Assembly: GCA_012512865.1 (NCBI GenBank)
Contig: JAAZDH010000281.1
Location: 1 to 26,476 of the forward strand
Length of the DNA stretch: 26,476 nt
Source of the DNA: Clostridiaceae bacterium
GTDB taxonomy: Bacteria; Bacillota; Clostridia; Acetivibrionales; DUMC01
Direction: 5' to 3'
Shown here one piece after another: positions 1 through 7,151 of this stretch; the first letter of the stretch is position 1, and each line of letters begins with the position of its first letter. A program made the translations under genes and the position numbers. The notes under the pieces were generated by a model, which was given only the letters and a program-made list of their open reading frames with translations, ran no database searches and was not told the DNA's origin.

Positions 1-195
1 CATAATGAAAATCCACCTGGTGTATTTCCATAAAGTCTGGCTAGTCCTTTCATATTCTAAAAATTAAACTGACCGAAACTTACAGCTTTATGCTCTATAT
101 TATCTATTATAACTCCATACTTGATTATGATAAGTTTGTTTTCTTATACTTTGTTTGTTTTCTTGTCCAATATCGAAGCGGACTTTGTAAAAAAA

Positions 196-276
196 CTGGC
201 AGGCCTGGCGAATTTAGCAGGCTTGGTGGACTTGGGGGACTTAGTTGATTTAGCAGGATTAACGGACCTGGCAGAC
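196..276. repeat. 9-bp degenerate minisatellite, nine units
   Basis: Nine consecutive 9-base units of the form yTrGcrGrY (for example CTGGCAGGC, TTAGCAGGC, TTGGTGGAC) run without a gap. On the plus strand they lie in an open frame from an ATG at 127 to TAA at 286-288 (53 codons), where each unit encodes a three-residue Leu-x-Asp/Gly step (LAG, LVD, LTD and so on). I see no convincing ribosome binding site before 127, so translation is doubtful. The rest of 1-412 holds no gene I can support, only a short 12-bp tandem repeat (TTATACTGTACG twice, 307-330) and possible decayed remains of the neighbouring kinase gene. Confidence 0.6.
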
Positions 277-412
277 ATAACAGGCTAATTTACCTGCTGC
301 TTATAGTTATACTGTACGTTATACTGTACGATATGGTTTTTTAATTCAACTGTTGTCCCGGCATTTTCCTTACTATAATTGTAACGTTAAAAATTATATT
401 CTTTGCTATTTT

Positions 413-1716
413 TTACCTAGTGCTAATATAATAATTAACATTTTCAAGAGTTCGGTTAAAAACCCCTGAATAAGAATTTATTATATTTGTTCTAAAAACA
501 TGAAAGCTCATATTATATGAAATTACCAGGTACAAGCTTACAGGAACTATTATTACACCAATAAAATATACCAGCAGGCTCTCTCTTAAAGATAGTCTTT
601 CATGTACGCTATCCAAGTTTTTTCTATCATCATATTTCATATTACTGTCATGGGTGTAATGTTTTACATTATTTATCAAGCGCTTCAAAGGCATAACTAT
701 TTTATTTGATATGATTCCAGATAAGACGAATGCTAATGCGATAACAATGGATAATGTAATAAAAAATAAATTTTGTACTCCTTTATATCACTATACAAAT
801 CTATATTCCTCTTCAAAAGAATAATACTCATACCAGGATATTCCAGGTTGCTTATGTATACCTTGCCATCTTTCAGCTTAATTAATTTTGGCTTATTCCC
901 GTTAAATGAAATATCATAAGAGACATATTTATCACCGGTTATACTTTTGAAGTATTCCTCCATGGAGTTTTGTTTCGAGGCTATTATTTTTCCTTTGCTA
1001 TTTATAAGAATTGTATTGTCTTCCAGGAAACTTATAAATGTGCCGGGTTTTATAATAACAAAGATATACCCATATTCTATATTATCTTTTGCTATTTTGC
1101 TTACAAAACAATAATTACCTTCAATTTGTCCCATATTAGCATTCACATGTACGTAATCAGCATTCATACGCTGTTGGCCTTTATTTTCCACCGGTTCGAA
1201 AAACAAAACCCGGTTATCATCGGAAGAATTCAGTTGACTTATATGATCCGAGCTCCTAATATCATCAAGTTTTAAATTATACATTTGGTTATTGGCTATG
1301 GTACCTGTTATAAATTCATTTGTAATAACAAGAACATCCATAATATGCTTGTTAAATTGCATCATCGTGGAAATGTAGGTCTTGATGCTGCCTAATACTG
1401 TTGACTTCTGCCCTTCAGTACTGCATTTATATTTATCCAGGTATTCAACAAGTATATCGTCAGAAGCCATATAACTTGTAATTCTCTCAATTTGCTTTAT
1501 ATTGTTATTTATGTTGCTTGCAGCCTGTTGTATCATTGAGATATTAATGTTATCGCAATTATTTTTTATATATTGAATAGTCGTATAGTAAGAATACCCT
1601 GCCAGGATGGAAATAAATAACAAGGCTAAAAAGATTGATGAGACCATGATAATGTTTTTATAGTTCAAATTTTTAAGTACCCATGGAATAATTTTTTTGC
1701 AAAAAGCTAATAGCAT
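413..1716 (-). pseudogene. Sensor histidine kinase remnant (YesM-like), frameshifted and truncated
   Basis: The start at 1716 follows a good RBS (AGGGGAG) and lies 17 bases after the response-regulator stop, so the two formed one operon. The first frame gives a membrane segment (about residues 22-45) and a long extracellular Cache-like sensor region up to about residue 315, then runs into a premature stop. Shifting frame by one base near 780-784 restores a clear second membrane helix and HAMP start (LFFITLSIVIALAFVLSG, then NKIVMPLKRLI), so one base is missing there. The restored frame does not proceed to a kinase core. After the HAMP-like stretch it enters another membrane segment and a second sensor-like start (NVNYYIS) and stops at 413-415. 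Beyond that stop the same frame reads about 28 further codons resembling a Cache helix (KIAKNIIFNVTIIV). No HisKA or HATPase segment is present, so it cannot signal as a kinase. Confidence 0.8.
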
Positions 1717-1733
1717 TTTTCATCTCCCCTGCA

Positions 1734-3488
1734 TTATTTTGTTTTTATTCTATACTGAAGAGGAGTTATACCTGCAACTTTTTTAAAAATGGTGCAAAAA
1801 TGCCTATAGTCCTCGTATCCAACTTGCCTGGATATATCCTGGATTTTATAATTTGTATTCTTTAACAGTTTTTTAGCATGCGTAATTCGTACTGCCTGTA
1901 TATATTCGGACACATTTACGTTTGTCTCCTCCTTGAATATTTTGCTAAGGTATGACGGGCTTAAGAAAAAGTTTTCCGAAAGCTGTTCCAGGGATAACCT
2001 TTCGCTGTAGTTCTCATCAATGTATTTTTTGATTTTTTGTACCAACCAGGATTTATCGCTTGTATTATTATAATCTGATACCTGGTTTTTAAGATCAAGT
2101 ATGGAGTTATAAAATTCCTTGGTCATCTCATCGAAACTGCCATATTTTACAATTCTATTATAAAACTCATCTTCAGAAAAAGGTGATATGCAATCATACT
2201 TATCTTTTATCTTATTAACTATCGCTAAATATATCTGCATACATTTTATACATAATGTTCTATGGTCTAATATACTTAAAGAAATAAAATATGAGAATAA
2301 TTTTTTCAGGGCGGGAAGAAGCATGCAAGTGTTTTTATCAAAAACTACTTCTATTATATTATCTATAATAATATCCAAATTTTTCTTATTATCTTCATAA
2401 TTTGCATGATCATTTTCAGCCTGAACTGCTTTAATTTCTTCATAAAAAATAATATTGCCTTTACCTTTATAATACTTGTAATTCAAAGCAATTCTTGCTT
2501 TTTCAGCACTTTCCCTTATTTCTGTAATTTTGCAGCATAAATTTCCCACTCCAATACTCACAATAAAATCCATCCCATATTCATGTTTCAGCCTATCTTC
2601 AAGATAATATTTAAAATCCTTGCAAAAATCTGCTTGATATCTATATCCTGCTGCGCTTGTAAAAAATACAACGATGTAAAATATTCCCTCCAGGTAAATT
2701 ACTTTATACCGTGTCTTGCAGTCATACTCTCCTGCAAAGCATGATATTGCCTTTACCGAAATGGTATTTCCAAGCGTATTTTCTCCAGGCATGTTTTCCT
2801 GCAAGGCATTTGCCTGTATAGTATATGCCCATGGAATACCTGTATGTGAAGCATCTGCATACGAACCATTTGTGTAATTGCATTCCGGGAAAGTATCACA
2901 GTTAAACGCAATTACCCGCAAGCACAAGTTATCCACTTCAAGACCAGCTTTTAACAATGCTTCCCGGCATTGAGCTTCATCGTCGTATTCACCGCTTAAT
3001 AGTTTTAACAGTATAAACTCAATTATTAGTTCATTATCTCCAATAAAGCTGTCATCTTTCCTGGATACATTTTTTCTATCTGGTTTTTTGTCTCAAGTTC
3101 ATAGTATATTTCTTTCAATAATTTAATAAAAGATTGGTCATTTAACGGCTTTAGAATATAGGCACTTACATTGCATTCAATAGCTTTTTGAGCAAATTCA
3201 AATTCATCATAACCGCTAAGAATAATAGTTTTTTGTGTCGGGATATTGCTGTTTTACTATTCTGCAAAGCTGTATACCGTCCATACCATGCATCTTAACA
3301 TCTGTAATTATTATATCGGGGACAACTTTCTTGATACAGGCAAGAGCTTCGTTCCCATTTGCTGCAGTACCGGATACCTGGAATCCAAGGCGCTGCCATG
3401 GTATAGATTCTGCCAAACTCTCGCGTATAATGTGTTCGTCATCGACTATAAGCACTTTATAAATAGAACTACATCCTTCCTTGCTCAC
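1734..3488 (-). pseudogene. AraC-type response regulator (YesN-like), two frameshifts
   Basis: Read from a GTG at 3488, the product starts as a receiver domain (VLIVDDE acidic pocket; phosphoacceptor Asp in IITDVKM) and ends as a two-helix-turn-helix AraC DNA-binding domain (IKKYIDENYSERLSLEQLSE; GYEDYRHFCTIFKKVAGITP). Two single-base shifts split it. At 3229-3234 a run of six A (minus strand) has one base too many: removing it joins YPDTK to TIILSGYDEFEFAQKAIECN and then SAYILKPLND. Between about 3064 and 3090 one A is missing from one of two A6 runs; restoring it joins the receiver end to DDSFIGDNELIIEF and the long C-terminal part. A full-length ancestor would be about 580 residues, normal for the family, which regulates sugar or glycan uptake genes with a partner YesM kinase. 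The partner next door is also broken, which favours real decay over sequencing error. Confidence 0.82.
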
Positions 3489-3580
3489 TTATAAGTTGCA
3501 TCGAAAATCTTATTTGCATTATAACGTCTCTTGCTTGCTTATAAGTCGCATTGAAAATTTTACCTGCATTATAACATCCC
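3481..3580. repeat. 50-bp direct duplication upstream of the response regulator
   Basis: Positions 3481-3530 and 3531-3580 align without gaps with about 9 mismatches in 50. Each copy carries TTATAAT when read on the minus strand, a perfect -10 element pointing toward the response regulator. The inner copy also covers the GTG start region. No good -35 hexamer is visible at normal distance, so promoter activity is inferred only. The remaining 3581-3681 holds nothing I can identify. Confidence 0.7.
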
Positions 3581-3681
3581 GGCAGATTATTTTAAACAAG
3601 ACCAGGGCTATGACAACATAATACCATAAAAAAATCACAAAATCTAAAATCTATAGGGTTAAAAATAGTCCCCGTTTCTTG

Positions 3682-3710
3682 TTGACACATGTTAGTTTTG
3701 ATGATAACAT
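3682..3710 (+). promoter_or_regulatory. Sigma-A-type promoter of the E2-E3-E1 operon
   Basis: TTGACA at 3682-3687 is followed by a 17-base spacer and TAACAT at 3705-3710. Transcription would begin near 3717, giving a leader of about 60 bases before the E2 start at 3779. The consensus -35 and ideal spacing make this one of the best promoters in the window. Confidence 0.65.
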
Positions 3711-3758
3711 TTAACTATAAAGTGTTAATTATTATCATAGAGATGTAAAAACTAACAT
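3689..3758. promoter_or_regulatory. Nested inverted repeats overlapping the operon promoter (likely operator)
   Basis: ATGTTAGTTTT at 3689-3699 is matched exactly in inverse by AAAACTAACAT at 3748-3758. Just inside, ATGATAA (3701-3707) is matched by TTATCAT (3732-3738), and TAACA (3705-3709) by TGTTA (3723-3727). The outer arms flank the -10 and the start site. This layout suits a dimeric or tetrameric repressor, and the obvious candidate is the DeoR-family protein encoded fourth in the operon; that link is inference. The same arms could also fold in the RNA, but they are AT-rich and not followed by a T-run. Confidence 0.6.
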
Positions 3759-3778
3759 CACATGCAAGGAGGATAAAT

Positions 3779-5308
3779 ATGGCCGTACCAGTAATCATGC
3801 CCAGGCAGGGGCAAACGGTTGAGAGCTGCATTATTGCAAAGTGGCACAAGAAGAAGGGCGACAAGGTAAGCGCAGGGGACATCCTGTTTACATATGAAAC
3901 GGACAAGGCCACTTTCGACGAGGAAGCAAAAGATAATGGCATACTTCTTGACATATTTTTCGAGGAAGGGGATGATGTCCCGGTACTGACGAATGTGTGC
4001 GTTATAGGCCAAGAAGGGGAGGATGCCTTGATCTTTAACCCGCACACCGGGAAGGGACAGGGGGATGCCGGGGATAAAACCGGGAAGGCCGACGAGGAAG
4101 ATACCGGGGAAGGCATTAAGATATACGCGAAACGAGTATGGACCAGCGAGGATGATGAAAAGGCCGGTGAAGACGATGGGAAGGCAGGCAAGGGAGAAGG
4201 AGAGGCCGGTGATGACGGGGAAACAGCTTTCCCGGTGGATGGCCTGGCAGGAGATAAGGTAAAGATTTCACCAAGGGCAAGAAATCTCGCAGGAAAGGCC
4301 GGAATTGACTATCGCTATGCAAGACCGACAGGACCCGGCAACAGGATAGTTGAGAAAGATATTATTGCCTTAATGGAAGAAGGACCGGTGTTCACCCGCG
4401 CGGCCATGGATGATAGCCTTAAGGCCGGGGAAAAAGCAATTATGCCAGGTGCTGCCGAAGGCACGGGTATCGGTGGAAGGATAACAACCTGCGACCTTGA
4501 AAGAGTACTGGAAAAATTGGAAAAAACTATTGTAGCGGAAAGTGTATCACATGCGCCTGCCCCGGCTGCCTCGATTACTTCGATTGCCCCGCCTCCCGCC
4601 GTGCAGCCTGGATTGGATTTTACGGAGATGAAACTTACTACCATAAGAAAAACAATAGCAAGGGCAATGCACAATTCCCTAATGTCAACCGCCCAACTCA
4701 CATTAAACACCAGTTTCGATGCCACGGAAATACTGGAGTTCAGAAAAAAGGTAAAACAAAACAAGGACAAGTTGAAACTTCAAAATATAACGATAAACGG
4801 CATAGTACTCTTTGCCGTGTCAAGAACCTTGCCCGGGCATAAAATGCTGAATGCCCATTTTCTCGATGACAGGGTTCTCTTATTCAATGCGGTTCACCTC
4901 GGGGTGGCCGTTGATACGGAAAGGGGCTTGATGGTTCCAACCATATTCAATGCAGATAAAAAGTCGCTCAACGAAATATCCGCGGAAACCAAGATACTTG
5001 CGGAAGAATGCCAGAAGGGCAGCATTAATCCCGATTTGCTCAAGGGAGGCACTTTTACTGTGACCAACCTGGGAATGCTGGACATAGAATCATTTACACC
5101 GGTTTTGAACCCGCCGCAGACAGGCATACTGGGGGTCAGCAACATCGTTACCAGGGTAAAGGAGGTCAACGGGCAATACATTTACTATCCTGCAATGGGG
5201 TTGTCCCTCACCTTTGACCATAGGGCAGTGGATGGTGCCCCCGCGGCAAGGTTCTTGATGGATTTGAAGGCAAACCTTGAGAATTTCATCATATTGTTGT
5301 CGAATTAG
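3779..5308 (+). CDS. Dihydrolipoamide acyltransferase, E2 of a 2-oxoacid/acetoin dehydrogenase complex
   Basis: E2 forms the core of a 2-oxoacid or acetoin dehydrogenase complex and passes the acyl group from E1 to CoA. Residues 1-80 are a lipoyl domain with the attachment lysine K43 in the ETDKAT motif. Residues 82-160 are a Gly/Glu/Asp/Lys-rich linker. Residues 162-200 are a peripheral-subunit-binding domain (SPRARNLAGKAGIDY ... GPGNRI). A second, partial copy of its end (GTGIGGRITTCDLE) sits at 227-240, followed by a Pro/Ala linker. The acyltransferase domain fills 283-509, with the catalytic His481 in DHRAVDG. The start is fixed by an AAGGAGG site ten bases upstream. It is the first gene of the operon and is followed by E3 after 213 bases. 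E2 order alone does not tell pyruvate from acetoin or branched-chain substrates. Confidence 0.93.
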   Translation: MAVPVIMPRQGQTVESCIIAKWHKKKGDKVSAGDILFTYETDKATFDEEAKDNGILLDIFFEEGDDVPVLTNVCVIGQEGEDALIFNPHTGKGQGDAGDKTGKADEEDTGEGIKIYAKRVWTSEDDEKAGEDDGKAGKGEGEAGDDGETAFPVDGLAGDKVKISPRARNLAGKAGIDYRYARPTGPGNRIVEKDIIALMEEGPVFTRAAMDDSLKAGEKAIMPGAAEGTGIGGRITTCDLERVLEKLEKTIVAESVSHAPAPAASITSIAPPPAVQPGLDFTEMKLTTIRKTIARAMHNSLMSTAQLTLNTSFDATEILEFRKKVKQNKDKLKLQNITINGIVLFAVSRTLPGHKMLNAHFLDDRVLLFNAVHLGVAVDTERGLMVPTIFNADKKSLNEISAETKILAEECQKGSINPDLLKGGTFTVTNLGMLDIESFTPVLNPPQTGILGVSNIVTRVKEVNGQYIYYPAMGLSLTFDHRAVDGAPAARFLMDLKANLENFIILLSN

Positions 5309-5521
5309 GTATGCCGTATAAGATTAAAAAATAAAAAAAGAGAAAATATTTTAACAGGCAAAATACAGGCAAAATGGTTAAAACAGGTTTTATCCTTGTA
5401 GAAGATGGTAACAGGGATATGAAAGACAGAAACAAATCGCGGCTTACATAACGGGTTTTGCCGGGTAACAATGGAGGAATAAACAAAATACAAATACAAT
5501 TGCTGTTGGAGATGAGGATGT

Positions 5522-6973
5522 ATGGTGTACGACTTGATAGTTATAGGAGGAGGTCCTGCAGGATACCTGGGCGCCGAAAGGGCAGGCCATGCAGGATTGA
5601 AAACGCTTTTGATAGAGAAAAGGGAAGTGGGGGGAGTTTGCCTTAACGAGGGCTGTATCCCGTCCAAGACCCTGTTGTATTCTGCGAAAATATACGATAG
5701 TGCAAGGTACGGCGAAAAATACGGTATAATACCGGGAAAAATAAGCTTTGACCACGCCAGGGTGATCAACAGGAAGAACAAGACGGTCAAGACACTCGTG
5801 GCGGGAGTCAGGGCACAGCTTAAGAAAAGCAACGTGGACATAATGGAGGGCGTTGGAGAAATAATAGGCAGAAGCAGCGAGGGGGAAGGGTACGAGGTAA
5901 AAGTAAGCAAGGATGGAAGCAGCCAGGTTTTCACCGGGAAGAGGCTGCTTGTTGCAACAGGTTCCGTGCCCGTATTGCCGCCCATTCCCGGGGTGAAGGA
6001 AGGAATTAATAAAGGCTTTGTCCTTACAAACAGGGAAATACTTGACCTGCCGGAAGTGCCAGGGTCACTGGTAATCGTGGGCGGAGGGGTAATTGGCCTG
6101 GAGATGGCTTCGTACTTCAATTCTGCCGGGAGCAAGGTTACGATCATTGAAATGCTGGACCACATTGCAGGAAATACTGACAGGGAAATATCCGGGATAT
6201 TGCTTAAGAATTATGAAAAGAGAGGAATAGAATTCAAGCTGGGTGCCAAGGTTGTAGGAATTGAAGAGGGCGCGGTCATATACGAAAGTGTGAAAGGGGA
6301 TGAGGGAAGCGGAGCAGGAGCAGGAGCTGGAGCTGGGGCAAGAGCCGGGGACAATACCGGGACCGGCAAAGTTAGCGTTAAAGCGGACAAGGTCCTGATG
6401 AGCATAGGAAGAAAACCTTTTGTTGACGGTCTTGGACTTGACAGGATAGGCGTGGAAGTTGAAAGAGGACGTGTAAAGGTGGACGAAAAGGGCCGCACCA
6501 ACGTGCCCGGGGTTTATGCCGCAGGGGATGTCAACGGCTATTCCATGCTTGCCCACACGGCGTACAGGGAGGCAGAGGTATGTATCAACAACATCCTTGG
6601 CAAAAAGGATACCATGAGGTACAATGCTGTTCCTTACGTAATATACACCAACCCCGAGGTGGCAGGGGTGGGTGAAACCGAGGAAACGGCAAGGCAAAAG
6701 GGCATGGAAGTCGATGTTGCAAAGGTATCCATGAGATACAGCGGCAGGTACCTTGCCGAGAATGAAGGCGGGGACGGCATTTGCAAGTTGCTGGCAGAGA
6801 AAAAATCCGGCAGGCTCATCGGGCTTCACATGATAGGCAATTATTCATCCGAGATTATTTACGGCGCAGCTGCCATGATTGAAATGGAGATGAAGGTCAG
6901 GGATATAAAGGAAATTGTATTTCCTCACCCTACGGTGTCGGAGATAATAAAGGAAGGCATATTCCAGCTGTAA
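5522..6973 (+). CDS. lpdA: Dihydrolipoamide dehydrogenase (E3)
   Basis: This flavoprotein reoxidises the dihydrolipoyl arm of E2 and reduces NAD+. The FAD-binding start (DLIVIGGGPAGY), the redox disulphide C40/C45 in GGVCLNEGCIPSK, the NAD-binding VIVGGGVIGLE near 184-194, the second FAD motif VYAAGDVNG and the C-terminal His469/Glu474 pair in FPHPTVSE are all present. The length of 483 residues is about 15-20 above typical, accounted for by an in-frame Gly-Ala-rich insert at residues 263-282 between two strands of the NAD domain, encoded by a 6-bp DNA repeat. ATG 5522 and GTG 5525 are alternative starts behind GAGATGAGG. It lies between E2 and E1, so the complex is co-expressed. Confidence 0.95.
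   Translation: MVYDLIVIGGGPAGYLGAERAGHAGLKTLLIEKREVGGVCLNEGCIPSKTLLYSAKIYDSARYGEKYGIIPGKISFDHARVINRKNKTVKTLVAGVRAQLKKSNVDIMEGVGEIIGRSSEGEGYEVKVSKDGSSQVFTGKRLLVATGSVPVLPPIPGVKEGINKGFVLTNREILDLPEVPGSLVIVGGGVIGLEMASYFNSAGSKVTIIEMLDHIAGNTDREISGILLKNYEKRGIEFKLGAKVVGIEEGAVIYESVKGDEGSGAGAGAGAGARAGDNTGTGKVSVKADKVLMSIGRKPFVDGLGLDRIGVEVERGRVKVDEKGRTNVPGVYAAGDVNGYSMLAHTAYREAEVCINNILGKKDTMRYNAVPYVIYTNPEVAGVGETEETARQKGMEVDVAKVSMRYSGRYLAENEGGDGICKLLAEKKSGRLIGLHMIGNYSSEIIYGAAAMIEMEMKVRDIKEIVFPHPTVSEIIKEGIFQL
6311..6346 (+). repeat. Hexanucleotide tandem repeat inside the E3 gene
   Basis: Six units of GGAGCN-type hexamers (GGAGCA, GGAGCA, GGAGCT, GGAGCT, GGGGCA, AGAGCC) encode alternating Gly-Ala. The array keeps the frame in 6-base steps, so length changes would alter the loop two residues at a time without breaking the enzyme. 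Confidence 0.85.
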
Positions 6974-7059
6974 ACGGGCTTTTCTGGCACGTACACGTAT
7001 GTTGCGTGAGCGAAGCTGCGGGTACTTTCGTGGTGCCTTGGCGGCGCTTAAAAGGAAAC

Positions 7060-7085
7060 AATAAGCAAATATAATAAGCAAATAT
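7060..7085. repeat. 13-bp tandem duplication before the E1 gene
   Basis: AATAAGCAAATAT occurs twice in direct succession in the 178-base gap between E3 and E1. The rest of the gap is A-rich and shows no promoter I would trust, consistent with read-through from the upstream genes. Confidence 0.7.
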
Positions 7086-7151
7086 AAAAATAATAAAGAA
7101 AAATTAAGGATAGACGAAAATATGAAAACAAGAAAAAAGTGAGGGAGACAA

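Noticed and set aside
1..53. Minus-strand open frame running off the left edge, starting MKGLARLYGN
   Set aside because: Only 17 codons are visible, there is no ribosome binding site, and I recognise no family.
5305..6165. 286-codon minus-strand frame opposite the E3 gene
   Set aside because: It is a shadow of a conserved plus-strand enzyme; no ribosome binding site or family match.
6065..6829. 254-codon minus-strand frame opposite the E3 gene
   Set aside because: It mirrors plus-strand codon bias in a well-supported gene and shows no domain.
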